NCBI GenBank assembly: GCA_032164295.1
Contig: JAJHTX010000007.1
Location: forward strand, 1,338,501-1,402,500
Direction of reading: 5' to 3'
Length of the DNA stretch: 64,000 bases
From: Inonotus obliquus
Lineage: Eukaryota; Basidiomycota; Agaricomycetes; Hymenochaetales; Hymenochaetaceae
Positions 1-12,677 of this stretch are shown one piece after another; within the stretch, counting starts at the first letter, position 1, and the number at the start of each line of letters is the position of its first letter. Below the pieces are notes generated by a model. The model had not been told where the DNA came from. It searched no databases and saw nothing but the letters and a program-made list of their open reading frames with translations. A program made the translations under genes and the position numbers.

Positions 1-1
1 C

Positions 2-337
2 TTGGTGCAGAGTTTTGAGAGAAGGGTGATTGAGTTGAATGAGGCGAATCAGAAGGTTGTGGAGGATGGGTTGAAGGAGTTGCGAGTGCATCAGGAGGAG
101 CAGGAGAAGGTTTTGCAAGAGATTAGGGCGGTGCAGGGTTTCAAAGAGGTTAAACTGCCTGTTGTTGCACCCGGTGAAGGAGAAGGAATGGAGCTCGAGA
201 CTGTCGCAACTGTTCCCCCGGCTGAATTCGAACGCAATGCCAAAACGGCTAGAGACAGGCAGCTTGTCGCTCTGTCTGTTGCGAGTACAGTTGGCGCGGG
301 AATAGTAGGCTACATTCTAGGATCCTACTTTAATTGA
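2..337 (+). CDS. C-terminal part of a coiled-coil, tail-anchored membrane protein
   Basis: The reading frame is open from the window edge to TGA at 335-337, so only the last 111 residues or so are present and the real start lies upstream. The visible part opens with a charged, heptad-like stretch rich in Glu, Lys, Leu and Gln (about residues 1-50), which suggests a coiled coil. An acidic/proline linker follows, and the protein ends with one hydrophobic, glycine-rich segment (about residues 90-108, ending GYILGSYF) two residues before the stop. That layout is typical of a tail-anchored protein facing the cytosol, but the family is not recognisable from this fragment. The HIT gene starts 178 bp downstream on the same strand. 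Confidence 0.6.
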   Translation: MVQSFERRVIELNEANQKVVEDGLKELRVHQEEQEKVLQEIRAVQGFKEVKLPVVAPGEGEGMELETVATVPPAEFERNAKTARDRQLVALSVASTVGAGIVGYILGSYFN

Positions 338-514
338 TAATAGACTATTCAACGAACAGTACTGGAGATTTATCTAGCAAAGACTTTTGAATTTGTTGTC
401 ACCATCTGTGCCAGAAAAGGAAGGAACCGCTCACATGACATCCAATGGAAACATCATCGACGGTGCAGGGTGCCAGTGAACTAAATCCTTGCTTTCCAAC
501 TTACCATCATAGAC

Positions 515-1221
515 ATGACTTCTTTCATCATAGACGCTCACATAGATCGTCCTATACCTGAAAATTGGAGACAAGAAATGGACACTTGCCCTTTCTGTCG
601 GATAATCTACAAGGGAGCCAATTCATATAATGTATATGAGAATGACAAGGTTATTGCTATCCTAGGTGGGTAGTTTCTCACTATAAAACTCGGTTTTGTG
701 CTTATCGCCAGAGAATTATGAGATATTGCTCCTCTGAGGCCCGGACATGTGTTGGTGATACCTAAAGAACATTACTCGAATTTATCTGAATTACCGGAAG
801 ATCTTGCTGGAGCTTTGGGAAAGGCTGTTTCGAAGGTTGCAAGAGCGTTGACACAAGGTTCATAGATTGTTTGATAAGTACGTGTGTAGTCCCGGATGTT
901 GACCTGGTTATTTTAGCGATGAATAATAATGGCCTCAATGTCGTGTGCAATCAGGAGTACGCTCAGGCGGTGTTGCATGTAAGAGCCCTCCGATTATCTT
1001 TTGGAAGTGTTCTTTTATTATTATTCAAGGTCCATTATCACATTATACCAGCTCCGACATTCGAAGCTACTTCAAAAATTTCGGTCCTCCCTACTACAGA
1101 GGAAAGGATAAGGACGCCTTTAACTCATAATGAGATGTTTAAAAGGGAGTTCGAGGCACGAGGGGAGCTGGATGATGACGAGGCGATTGAGCTTGTTCAG
1201 AGGATCAAGTCGAAGCTTTAG
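515..1221 (+). CDS. HIT-family nucleotide hydrolase/transferase (Hint/Hnt1-like)
   Basis: Four exons (515-665, 723-857, 917-978, 1030-1221) give a 179-residue protein. After splicing the family signature reads LHVHYHIIPAP, the His-x-His-x-His triad in which the middle histidine attacks the phosphate. A CPFC pair near residues 25-28 starts the HIT fold, followed by ILDIAPLRPGHVLVIPK, which is characteristic of this superfamily. HIT proteins of this branch cleave AMP-lysine or other nucleoside phosphoramidates; the exact substrate cannot be read here. The second intron has an unusual GTTCAT donor, but the junction rebuilds ALTQAMNNNGLNVVCNQ, which matches the family. The third intron splits the catalytic motif. 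The start at 515 is the first in-frame ATG. The C-terminal extension (about 50 residues, acidic) is less conserved. Confidence 0.9.
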
Positions 1222-1792
1222 GTAATACTTTTATGGTATTTCATAATGGCTGGTGAGCATTCTAGACGACGCACGAGAGATTATGGAGATGTCTATCAGA
1301 TGTTGATCGTAAAACCGAAAGCAGGGATGTCGGGTCTTTTGAATAGACTGATCTATACCACGATGTAGGTCTTTACTTACTTGGACGCCGGGTTCGCCGA
1401 GCACCGCAGACAGCACTTCTTGATGTGAAAGATTTCGGATATTTATTAGTTCGGGGCGCATTGTTTTTGTCCTATCTGCTAAGAAGCATGTCGGCTGGCA
1501 GAGCGGTCTCGGCCCTTGTCCCGAAAGACCCAAAGAATGGGTATCTCATAACATGATCCCATAGCGGTACAAGAAAAGTGGCTTCAAGTTCGGGAGAAGG
1601 AGACGCCCCCCGGTGTGATCCGTTCCTCTTGAGGAGCAAGTTCGTTGGCACTGCCTTTGAAAACTTCTTTTGTTGCTTGGTTTCACTGGTATAGGGTCTG
1701 ATACTTCGAAGTAGAAAATCCGTTCAGTTACTCACAAAGAATTATGTTAAGAGCCCTGATTAACCAAAAGTAAACCAATGAACCTTGGTTAT
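1222..1792. other. Intergenic stretch between convergent genes
   Basis: This 571-bp region lies between the 3' ends of the HIT gene (+) and the SET-domain gene (-). I see only short chance open frames and no RNA gene. It presumably holds the two 3' untranslated regions. Confidence 0.6.
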
Positions 1793-3280
1793 TTACAGCA
1801 TGACGTGCAGCTGAGCAGTCTGCGGCGGTGATTCTATTAACTGCGGTCGTTTGCTACCCCAAGCGAAGTGTGATTGAGGATTATTGAATAGACTTTGTGC
1901 CTCGAGCGCTTGGGTGCTGTCATTACCGAGCTCAATTGCGTACCAAGTCTGAGCTAGGTTCGCCCAAGCTCGTACACCTCGTTCACTAAGAGTAGATCAA
2001 GTCATGAGGAGACGCTATAAAGTGGTATCGACATAGACATGAGCTTACTCGGAATGTGCAGCTGCGACATGCACAATGTCAGCGGCGAGTCGCCCACGTT
2101 CACTCCAGTACCCTTCCTCTTCGCCGAGATTCCATATTTCCTTGCCGATCTTGGATGCGCGTATCCCGTCTACTTCGTTGCTACCCCAAGTTCCGAGAAC
2201 TTGATATAGGCTGCTCATCTTGCCGAGTCGTTCATCCGAGGCTGCGGACTCTGATTCTGGTAGAGAGCATACGGAGCAAGAACATGTGAAGCCATAGTTG
2301 CTCTTCAGGTAAGCTCTATGACAAAGGGTGAGTTATAGTCAGAGTCGGAGTGTGAAAGACGTACTGCCGTGCATGACGTGGTCTCTTGGTATCGGTATAG
2401 GTCGTTAAGAGTTCCTGTTAAACATATTAATTTTGCTTTTAATCTCGTTGATCGTTGGATCGTGCCTTACCTGACCTTCTTTGATCGGTTTGATCGCATG
2501 TACGACAAGATTACCTTCCTGAGGTCTCCATGAGTACACAGCGTTAAAGGCTGCGCTGCAACCGTGGTTAAGCCTTGCAGTCTTAGGGAATAAACCGACG
2601 TTATTTCCAGCGGATATTCCATTTGTTTGAAGTATAGCCAATATTACGTCGTCGTCATAGACAGAAACTAGTTTTCTCCCGGGCATGACATACGAGAGGG
2701 AGAAGTAGTCATCCCTTTGACCCTGTGTTAGCCCATCGAGGCGGTCCCGCAGCAGCTTGACGGGGGACATATTTGCTAGAGGAACGACGTTGGTGAACAA
2801 CACAGACGAGACAATCGGTACCACTTGCTTGAACTCGGAACAAGAATCAATGGCTTTTCTCTTATCAACAACTCGCCTTGCTAGAAGGACATGGACTTTA
2901 GGCTAGAGTATGAGCGTGTCAAACCTAATAGCGTACCCGTATATCCCTCATTGCTACTAGACCCTTTCCCTTTCCAGGGATATCCACAACATCAAAGGCG
3001 GGGTTTCCAGAGACTGCCTCTGATTCACTTAAATTTTGGGATATACCACTGCCAATAGCGACGTAGTATATGGTGGCAACCAGCGCTACTATAGCTGCAG
3101 ACAAGATGGCAAACTTCGAGATGGGTCTGCTTGTCTTGATCAGCGGTTTTGCACGTAGCAGAGGATATGTTTCGGGACACGAACTCACGAACGATCCGAC
3201 TTTTGGTTGGTCGCACTCTTCTCCCGACGAGTTTGAGAGTTTCCAGAGGTGTTAGAATGTTTCATACCTTTCACTGGCAT
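1793..3280 (-). CDS. Membrane-anchored SET-domain protein with post-SET cysteines
   Basis: Probable protein lysine methyltransferase of the fungal SMYD/SET5-like group. Seven exons can be traced: 3280-3189, 3126-2937, 2880-2471 (with one unresolved frame change), 2414-2365, 2315-2049 and 1985-1793. After a charged N terminus there is one transmembrane helix (about residues 38-55), then the SET domain: GKGKGLVAMRDI and QGELLIREKP (SET-N), FPKTARLNHGCS (the NHxC cofactor/catalytic motif), and GQELLTTYTDTKRPR with the catalytic tyrosine. A post-SET segment YGFTCSCSVC follows, which binds zinc in relatives. The C-terminal half is helical. The start at 3280 is chosen because the exon joins PISKFAIL in frame at a good GTGAGT donor. 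Between about 2845 and 2776 the frame changes; either a 32-nt intron at 2776-2807 or a frameshift would explain it. Substrate unknown. Confidence 0.82.
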
Positions 3281-3430
3281 GTTGGTTACGGATACTTACC
3301 AGGAAAGAGATAGAAATCCACAAGGCGGGAGTGATGATCGGCGCCCAGCACGTGATCTGTTATCACATTCCGTATGTACTTGTGTATGTAGTTTCTGTGT
3401 AAGAGTTCGTCAACCTCTCTTGATCCCGCA
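3281..3430. promoter_or_regulatory. Bidirectional promoter of SET gene and DDB1, with CACGTGAT box
   Basis: Only 150 bp separate the two divergent start codons. The octamer CACGTGAT lies at 3349-3356, an E-box core of the type bound by Cbf1/USF-like bHLH factors. A GTAAGT on the minus strand near 3300 followed by a CTAAC branch-like sequence hints that the SET transcript may have an intron in its 5' leader. Confidence 0.55.
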
Positions 3431-6400
3431 ATGAAGGCGGTTGCAACTTTTCACCAACCATCATCCGTGGTGGCATCACTCAAGACAACATTGACCGACG
3501 ACGATGACCTAGAGTTCCTTGTTGTCGCGAAGTCAAGCATTTTAGAAGTATTTGCCATCCTCCCAGACTCATTCCGCCTCCTTTGTCATCTTGAGGTTTG
3601 GGGTCGCATAACATCACTGCAATCTGTACCAACGGGAGTGAGTAGTACCAATCCGTTCTCATTTGACCCCTGCTTTCGTTGTTCTCACCTATTTCCGACA
3701 GGAAGCATCTCAACACCATCTACTCGTCTTAACAGATCACCCAGATCCTCGAATATTGCTCCTTGAATACGTTCAAGCTAGGTTTGGTGCCAATCCTGGC
3801 CTTAAAACGCTCAAGTCTCTGTCTCTGTATGAAAAGAACTCCAGACAGGCGGAGTATGTGAATGCATGTATCGTGGATCATAGAGGAAAGGTAGCGGTGG
3901 CCTGCTCATACACTGGTAAACTCAGGGTCCTAGAACTAGAGAATGGACTTATCAGCACAGATTTCGACACGTCGTAAGCCTATTTTGCACTCTACGAAAG
4001 ACCATAACAGACACCAATTTTCGTTTCGCTAGAGTTCGCGAGCTGAATATTCTGTCGCTTTGCTTTCTCCGCACCACGAATACTCGGGCAACGGTACTGG
4101 CGATCTTGTACAGAGACCACTTGCAGAAATTACGTGTTACCTCGCACGACCTCTCAGTTTCCGATCTTGAGCTGTCACCGTCCCCTTCCGTCTTCCTTCC
4201 AGAAATTCCCCTTTCTGACGTGGGAGCCAACCTCTTAATTCCTGTTCCACCTCATCCAGAAAGCAGCTGGAACAACAATGGAGGTATTCTAGTCCTGGGT
4301 GGAAGCATCATCTCATTTTTCTCTATCGATCGAAAGCAGAAAAAGAAGGGCACGCCATCAACACCGAGGCTGACAACGAGAGTCCCGCAAGCCGAAACTA
4401 AATGGCCGTATCTCGATGTTTCTGCGTACGTCTGTCAGATTCACTGTGCTATCGATATAGCTCATCGTTCTCAGATGGTCACAGGTCGACACCGAAGGAA
4501 CTCGTTTCTTGCTTGGAGACAGCTTTGGTCATGTAGCTCTGCTTGCTATTGATTCCAGACAATCGGCACTTAACATTTTATTACTTGGAGAGGTATGTTA
4601 TCAATTTGCTTCGCGCCTATTTCCTAACTCCGATAAAATAAACAGACGTCGCCTCCTACGTCGCTGACACCGCTTGCTTCACAATTTGTGTTCGTCGGCT
4701 CGCATTTCGGGGATTCACAATTGATCCGCATTGTGGCGGAAAAATCTTCGACTGGCACACACATCGATGTCGTCGAGACGTCCACAAACATAGCGCCCAT
4801 AATGGATGCCGTTGTTGAGGATATTGATGGCAGCGGCCAGCCGACCATCGTTACTTGTTCAGGAGGCGGGACTTCAGGCTCTTTACGGATTATTCGCAAT
4901 GGTGCAAATTTCACGGAAGACGCTCACGTGGACGGTATCTCCAATGTTTTCGGGATTTGGCCCTTAAAAAGACACTATGATGACGAGTAAGAACCTCTGA
5001 TCGTTGACGAGAACGCGCTTATTTCTTCCCCGTCTAGATATCACCAAACCATCCTGGCTTCGACGGATGTATGTTCGCATCATTTAGAATTGCCTAAGTT
5101 GGACCAGCAGCCAACATCACTTGTGCGGTCAAATGACCTTGCTGGTTTGATATTGGACGCGCCTACCGTTGCTGCGGCAAATATTTTGAGTCGGACCGTG
5201 TCAGCGAATGGAAAGTCTGTATATCGAAGCGGAAGTCAAGTAGTACAAGTTACACAGAATGCAGTTCTACTTCTTAGCGGCGATACAGGAAATTGCGAAG
5301 ATCATTGGCACCCCGATAATGGGCGGAAGATCGTGCTGGCGGATATAAGTCCTAGCCAGATATGCGTGGCCGTTTCTGGAGGTCTTGTCATCTTGTTCAA
5401 TATTCTGGAAGACAAGATATCAGAAAAGACGTGCGTTTCCATTCATCTACACATTTGTATTGAGCTTGAAGGATCTGTTCAGGCGGAAAACATTCGTAGG
5501 GTCTGATGGGGCGTATTCCGAGATCTCAGCGCTCAGTATTACTCCGTCAAAGAGCGGCGCGAACTATTCCTCATTTGCAGTCTTGGGATTCTGGTCGTCT
5601 CAGGAAGTCAAGGTGTATAAACTACCTTACCTTGAACCAGCAGATGGGTTCCAAGTGACTATGCCCCATCTTCCGAGATCCTTGCTTCTTCACGATTTTG
5701 GCAACCAAGAAGTTGGACCGCGATATTATCTCATGGCTGGTCTTGCCAATGGGACTGTGATTGCGATGCCATTTGATGGCAAGGGTTCAGTTGGCGAGAA
5801 GAAAGTTTTTGCTCTTGGTGGGACACCTGTAGTATTGAAGCCGTGTCTCGTGAGTGGTCAATCGGCGGTGTTCGCTAGCGGCGCTCGGTCCGCTATTTTT
5901 TATTCGTCAAGGGATGCAATAAGCCACTCTCCGGTACTTGTCAAGGTACGATTCCTCTTGTCCTTTTGCTTCTCTGTTACGTCGTTATCTAAAGGAGCTG
6001 CCTGCAGGACATCACATCTGCGTCATCATTAAATGCTGAGGCATATCCCTCTTCTATGATGCTTTCTACTCTTGAAGGCTTCTCCATCGGCCGAATTCTG
6101 GAATTTGACAAGCTGCATATTCGGACAGTAAGTGCCACCTTCTTTCTTATGACAATTTATCCTGATGGTCCGTGAGATTCCGATGGGAAACGAGAATCCC
6201 ACGAGAATAGCTTACAATCCGAGTGCAAGGATGTTTGGTGTGGGTTGCTTGAAACAGGATGTTGGCGTCCTGACGTGCACCGCACCAGCCGTCAGCTCAT
6301 TCAAGCTTATCGATGATGTTGATTTCAAAAGTCAGTTGGTTCCCATTCTTACTTCTTCCCCAGTAGTTAATGGGACTTGTAGCTACCCATGACTTTTCCC

Positions 6401-7628
6401 TTGAACGACACGAAGAGATTTCTGCTATCGCCACCGTGTCTCTGGAGATTGGAGGCAACCGAGAGTCTTTCTTCGCAGTCGGATCGACTTATTATGATGA
6501 AAATGAACGAGAACCCAGTAGAGGTCGTATTTTGATCTTCTCAGTGGGCTCAAGTGAGAAGCAGTATCCCCATTTATACGCTACTGCAGAAACGAATGGA
6601 GCTGTAAATGCTCTCACGTGCATTTCTGGAAAGCTTGTCGCCGCGGTCAGCACTGGCGTAAGTTTATTTGAGTATTTGAAGGTTCTGTAGCGCTGAAATA
6701 ATTGCTCAGGTCGAGATTTTCGGTTTATATTCCAGTGAAGACAACGGGCTTCGGAGACTGACAGGGTGGAATCATAACTATCTTGTGTTAGCTATCGCTA
6801 CCACCGATAATCACATCATCATTGGAGATGCGGTATCTTCGCTGGCTGTATTGACCCTCGAGAATGATAAACTGGTGACTGTTGCCAGAGATTATAGCCC
6901 TCTTTGGCCTCTTTGCATTGGAATGTTTGATCAACAGACAATAATTGGCGCAAACGTGAGTCTGTTCTTGGATATTTCAGATGAACATGCCCTCAATTCT
7001 CTTTGTTCGGGACAGAATGACGGCAACTTGTTCTCGTACAAACTACGACAACAAGATGGGAAAGTGCTCCTCGAACAGAATGGGTTGTATAACATAGACG
7101 AGACAGTCAACAAATGCGTAGCCGGTGAGCGTAGTATTAGATTGCCATCCGATATGTTGAATGTTCATGACGAAACAGGATCTCTCGATCCGTCTGGCGG
7201 CAAGTTCGGTTTCCAGACGAAGCAATTAATTTTCACCACTACTGGTCGCATTGCAATGGTAATCGACGTGGACGACGAAAAATCCAGACTGCTTAGCAGC
7301 CTGGAAAGGAACTTGGCGAACGTTATCAAGGGACCTGGGGACGCGGATCATACACTGTGAGTGACACCTTCCCCAATACTTACAATAACGTTGAGACTGA
7401 CATGTTTTCCAAAGCTGGCGAGCTCCCTCCAATATCCGAGGACGGTCGGACGCTGTTGGCGCAGCTACAGGGTTCCTCGATGGTGATTTCCTTGAATGCT
7501 TCTTTAATTATTCTGTGTCGTCTGCACAGATGGCTAGTATACTATCCGGCAAGAACGAGGCAGAGAAAATCGATATATCATATGCACAATTACGCGATAT
7601 TTTAGAATCTTTACGCAGCCAACATTAA
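3431..7628 (+). CDS. DDB1: DNA damage-binding protein 1, CUL4 ubiquitin-ligase adaptor
   Basis: Large beta-propeller protein that bridges CUL4-RBX1 to WD40 substrate receptors (DCAFs); in fungi it acts in nucleotide-excision repair, replication control and heterochromatin. About a dozen exons. Diagnostic segments: FVGSHFGDSQLIRI (about 4690) and the following TNIAPIMD...IVTCSGGG..GSLRIIRNG, which match the DDB1 propeller signature rather than CPSF-A or RSE1. The C terminus confirms it. An intron at 7357-7414 joins HTLWRAPSNIRG to ATGFLDGDFLECFF, the conserved ATGFxDGDLxE tail of DDB1, and the protein ends LRDILESLRSQH with TAA at 7626-7628. Other clear junctions: 3638-3701 (joins to EASQHHLLVL), 3974-4032, and the intron whose removal gives WSQVDTEGTRFLLGDSFGH. 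The start at 3431 is the only ATG that leads into the conserved N-terminal propeller. Confidence 0.95.
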
Positions 7629-7790
7629 CTCTTTCAGACAGGTACCATCCAAATGATATTGGCTCATGTAACAGTATGTACATGATAGCGTCCAAGAGAT
7701 ATTGAGTAGCAGTGTAAAGTCCTCATATGCAATGCAATGACAACAGTTAATCGATGACCGGCGAAAGAGTACGACATAATTAATGCATGC

Positions 7791-10700
7791 TCATCTCATC
7801 CAGAGAGATGATAAGCTGATGCGAACGCGTTCTAGAGTGGAGATAGATGAGATCTGGTCCAAGCTGAATATGCCGGCCCCACTTTCAGCACGCTCGCTGT
7901 CCTGCGGAGCAAAATAGAACCCCGCAAGAAGAACCAAATAACTTCACCAACAAGCAGTCAGCTCTTTGAGATACACTTGAGGAACAGTCAGCTCACCTCA
8001 AGATTAGTATACTTCCTCGGTGATAGTTGCTTTTCGCTTCGATATATGTGTATGTGAGCAGAAAGATTGACAAGACAATCGCAATCACGTCCCATCTCGG
8101 GAAAATAAGCCTGGAAAATTGGCGCGAATAAGGTATCAGCGTCCTTGATCGAGCATATCTACTCACGGAAACGTATCCGAAACCGATCCCATTCCCCGAG
8201 GGTCATGCCACGCCGAAAATGCGACCATCGCAGGAATTTGCAACAAGCAGACCTGCAACGCATATGCAGATCCAATTTCCATACTGAAATGACCTCAGTG
8301 ATTATGACAAGAAAACGCAAAGGAACATGAACTTGCCTCAATGCTATATTTCCGTACATTGCGAACGACATAGCGTTCATGAACTCTGTTGTGTTTGGCA
8401 CTAGAGCAAAAAGTGTCAAGCCTAAGAACTTTTCGTCGATACCAGAGCCCTCCAAAACTACATCAACGACATCGACCAAGATTTCTTCCATGGGCAAGAT
8501 GGATCAGATAGGAAAAAACTCTACAGAATTTTTCACAACATCACTCACCAGCAATGGCAGCGTACAGAGCAGTACAGGCCAAGAGAACACTTGCACTGGT
8601 TGTTCGACTCCAGCTCGGAGCTTCATGTCCTCCATGTCCACCACCATCTTCCTGCCCTTCGCTACCAATTCCAGATCCTCGTAGACGGGCAGGGGAGTGT
8701 GAATAAGCTTGCTGGTGTCTCAACGCGGATACCGTAGCTACAGCAACAGCCCGGGTGAAGTCTTCGGACGTAAGATTTTCTGGCAACTGCATCGGTGGCA
8801 CAGCCGAACTTTTCACGGCCTGGCTCACGCTTTCGATGAATGGGGTGTACATTCCGGGTTGAAGTGGTGCCTGAGGTGCAAGTGTAACTCTACGTGGAAG
8901 TGAGGGGGATGGGGGTCCAGAAGGAACACTAGAAGATTGTTGATGCTGCTCGTTGGAAAGATACTCCCTCGGACCAGGAGTCTGAGATGTCGAACGAGCA
9001 TGTTCATCTTGTACGGTGGCGTTGCTACCTTTCCGGTTCAGACGATGTGTTGGCAGAGTCAACCCCCCCTGCGTCAATCGGTGATAAAATGATGTCCTTC
9101 CTTGACTCGGAGGTACAGAAAGATCGAGTGGGTGTAGGAGTGGTTGGGGATTCTGCCAGATTTGCGATGCGTGGGTGCGCAAAGAGAACCATAGACCAAT
9201 AAGATAGGACTGCATTACGGTTAGGTGTAGTTTCAGTGACTCGGAACGGAGACTATGCACTCACGAAAAGCAGTACAGCGGCACAGAAATACATGAGTGG
9301 TTTAACAGTGTTCTGATAGAAGTTATCCTGAACTGGGTCCGGATGCCGGTAATAGCAATGGCTGCATTGCCAAGGCGTTTTCTCTGCCACCTCTTTCCCG
9401 TTTGTCGACGGACAGCCGTCACAAATGAGATCGAACTAGTAAGCATTGGTCAGTCTAGAAGAGAGAACGGAATCGGAGAAGGTACATACATTCCCATATG
9501 TCTGGTAGAAAAGAGTCGGAGTCAGGGTACCGATGATGGCCATGATAAGCATAGTACTTGTGACGCCTGCACTCTTTGCATTAAATTTTTGCTCTTTCTT
9601 TCGCACTGCACCGCTGCACATGCTAGCGCCAGGCATCAACAGGACTCCGGCAAGTAAGCTTCCCACAATGCTACCCTCAACGAGCCGTCCCTTGTTCTCT
9701 GTAAGTGCAATGGCGTAAAGTATGATTTCGATGATTGAACCGAATGTTGCATTTATTACGGCCCCCATTCCGATGGATGACTGGGCACTGATGGAAGCAA
9801 CGGCCATACCGATGAAGTATGACAGCGGAATTACGCTTGCCAAGCTAAGAATAAATACCAGGGCTCTGCTTGCGACAATCTGCAGGATCGCTGGAACGTG
9901 CTGGCCTCGACCTTCATACCTCTCCCTTGTGGGAAGAAGAACAAAGCCATCTACCAAAGTGAAAAACACGACGGCCATCAAGTTGACGAAGAAAATGTTG
10001 ACGCCTCCGACCGTATACTTGTAATATCGGAAGCCCACAGCACGATAAGTGCAAAGCAAGACGGTCAAAGACGATCCAGAAGGCGCTGCCTGTCCGGCGG
10101 ATAAACGTGTTTTCTTGAGAGTGAATGCGGGTAGACGAGCTGTGGTTCCGCCCGGAGTCTGAACGGATGAAGATGAGGGTTCAGGAGACGGTACTACAAC
10201 CGCGGGTGGTGCAGCACAGAATCGGATACTGTCGGGGCGCTGGAACATATGCTTGATGAGTTCCCAGTTCAGCTTCGCCATGGGAATTGTAATGACGAGG
10301 AACCAACAGACGAGACAAACTAGAAGCATGAGCGGAGCAATGATCGAAATCAAGAGAAGCCAAAAAACGGCCCTGCCTAACCAATCTTTGCTTTGTGACT
10401 TTCCGGGGATCCCCTCGGGGCGCCTGCCAGTGGAGATTGCACCATAGAATTTCTTTCGGCCGCTCTGTGCGAATGCTGCACGTTCATTCACGCCACGCGC
10501 CGTTTGGGGGCCATTTCTTGTGGAAGGGAAAGGGCCATTATGTTGGGTGATTGTAGTGGGACTTGGTTGATCCCGTGCCGGACTCTCTTCGTCTTCTTCG
10601 TGTATGGGATGAATAGTGTCATCGTTTTCTGCACCAGATTCATGGTTGTCATCCCGCTCTTGGTAACCAGCAACGTATTTTCCAAATGGCCAGAATAGAT

Positions 10701-11382
10701 ACCAACCCAGACCATAGAAGAGCGGCGCATAGTCCCGTCCACTGAATGGGACCATAAACAGGACGGCAGATGCCAGAAAGCAGGTAGCTGCGAGCCACCA
10801 GCCAAATACCAAAGCCCAAAGTATGTTTCCTGGATGTAAATGTCGCTCTTCGCGAGCGGACGGATCGGCATGAAGTGCTGTCTCTGCGTCTCTGTTTATG
10901 GTTCGAGACTTCTTATACAGAGCGGGCTTCCAGATGGGAAGACCGAATGGGTGATCAACATTCATGAGCGACTGGCGATCCTTGAGGGTAATAGGATCAT
11001 CTTCAGTGAACTGACGCGTCCTGCGCCCGTTATCGTCGTCGTCGTCGTCATCATCGTCTTCCTCTTCAGGAGATTTGGCATTGGCATTCACAGATGCTTT
11101 GCCACGCCTCACCGTGCCACTTGTGTCGTCGTCGCCTTCCTCGTCATCTTCATCTTCATCCTCATCCTCATCACGTTCAGTTCCGGTGCTTAAGCTGCGA
11201 GAGCCTGATAAAGAGCGAGACGAAGGACGTCTTGGACCAGGAGTAGGTGGAAAATAGGAGGTACCCTGATAGTGGTGAGGAACCTCGGTGGTCCAGCTAG
11301 AGTGAGAGGTGTTGCGCGGGATAGAAACACGGCGCGTAGGCGATTGCCGACCTGCGTCTGGCTGTGATGGCAAGCTCGACAT
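7791..11382 (-). CDS. CAX-family vacuolar monovalent cation/H+ antiporter (VNX1-like)
   Basis: Resembles yeast Vnx1/YNL321w and Aspergillus calcium permeases: vacuolar membrane proteins that exchange Na+, K+ or Ca2+ for protons. The first exon (11382-9490) holds a long hydrophilic N terminus with two acidic runs (about residues 75-90 and 110-120), a first pair of membrane helices (ILWALVFGWWLAATCF...), a second pair, and then the first exchanger repeat with GMGAVINATFGSIIEI, the alpha-motif whose Glu/Asn residues carry the cation. Later exons (from 9435 down) give a cysteine-containing loop, a long variable loop (about 8,560-9,190), then the second alpha repeat ALVPNTTEFMNAMSFA and WHDPRGMGSVSDTF. 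The last exon ends LSSLWMR at 7791. The first ATG in frame is 11382. Ion preference cannot be read from sequence. Confidence 0.9.
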
Positions 11383-12677
11383 TGTCGGCGAGTCCAAAGG
11401 GTACTGAAAGGGGTACGGATGAACTTGCCAGGAGGGACTGAAGGAAGTGCCACGGCAAGTCCAGGGTCATCCCCAATTTCAAACTCCGCAATGATCGACA
11501 GTCTTTATAATATTTGCTTCCGTCACCTATCCTCAATCATTTTCGTTCCCAGCAGCGTCCATGCATGCAAAGTATGTACGCCAAAAACATAAATACTAAA
11601 CAACTACTCAAAGACTGCCATTGGCCTTTCCGCACTCTCAGCTGAGCTTGCTCGTCACGCCATTCTTGAATTCAGTTGAGTTTGATGGCCCGAGAATCCT
11701 GGGTGCATGTGCTGATTATAGAGCGAAGATAGGACTAAAGATGGTTTTGTCCGAATTCACACTGAGTATCTGTCGGTTGCCGGGTCGACAAAGCATGCCG
11801 CTAAATGGCGAGAAGTCATGAGCAAGGTGTCATGGAGCGCTCCTTCAGTCCTGGCTGGCCCGTGACTCCGTGCAAGCGTCACTCCTTAACTGGGACAGTC
11901 AAGACTTTGAAGATCAAGCCGCTGCAAGGAGTATGTGCGCAACAAAAGCCAGAACTTTCGAAGAATGGGACGCCCATATTTATGCAGCCGCGATGCGTAC
12001 GACTCTTTCGGTTTGGCTGATAAAAGTCGCGGAAACACCGAAGCGAAATGTCTGTCAGTCGGCAGCGTCACCTCTGAGCGGATTTCGAGTGCTGGATATG
12101 ATGGCGTGTCTTAGCTAGACCAGTAGCTTGGAGGTCAGCCTTTAAACTACACTGAGATATTGTGAACCTTCTAGGTAGCCCACGGGGCGGACGTGCTGTT
12201 TGTAAATTGCCGGATTTGCCTTTCCTCGATAAGGATGCTTCACGCGGAAAGCGTACGACCCAGCTCAATTTGGACACTTGTTCTGGAAATAAATGCACCC
12301 TTGAGTGGCTCGAGCGAGTGTAGATATAGTTGGTGGTATACGAGGATAATAATCTTGTTATGTACTTCAACGCTGTGTTGACGGTGAAACCAGGATCACG
12401 TGATATTCATCATCACACTGCCCTGCCGCAATGGTCGGATTCAGTTGAGTGAGATGCAATGCGTCCCATTCTCTTCAACTCACCACCACCACCACCACCA
12501 CCACGAGCATCTTCCTGTGTATCCCGTCTCCCTAACTACAGTTCTCGTATCCCCGCTTCTTGGAGGACCTTTCTCTGTTTGTATTTGGCGTCCAGTACTT
12601 TGCCGTCGAAACTAACAACGTGGCCTGCAACAAGTCTCTTACTCCTCTCACCCTTTCTAACAATATTCGGGACTACT
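11383..12677. promoter_or_regulatory. Divergent intergenic region with ATCACGTGAT palindrome
   Basis: About 1.3 kb between the start codons of the antiporter gene (-) and the RING gene (+). It contains the perfect 10-bp palindrome ATCACGTGAT at 12395-12404 and, probably in the RING 5' leader, a (CAC)8 microsatellite at 12481-12504. The open frames across 11,800-12,120 and 12,190-12,380 show no recognisable protein. I see no RNA gene. Confidence 0.5.
12481..12504 (+). repeat. (CAC)8 microsatellite
   Basis: Eight uninterrupted CAC units lie in the probable 5' leader of the RING gene. They would read as polyhistidine or polyproline if translated, but they precede the preferred start codon at 12678. 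Confidence 0.9.

Noticed and set aside
1231..1533. 100-codon open frame on the minus strand between the HIT and SET genes
   Set aside because: No domain, no splice support, and it would overlap the probable 3' untranslated region of the HIT gene.
2056..2289. 77-codon open frame on the plus strand
   Set aside because: It lies antisense to the coding exon 2315-2049 of the SET gene, whose frame (post-SET cysteines and helical tail) is clearly the real one.
11805..12381. Several small open frames in the antiporter/RING intergenic region
   Set aside because: Short, on both strands, with no domain or splice pattern; more likely promoter and leader sequence.
12459..12677. Upstream in-frame extension of the RING gene starting at 12459
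   Set aside because: The extension is mostly a polyproline run from the CAC microsatellite and lacks conservation features, while 12678 gives a good myristoylation start.
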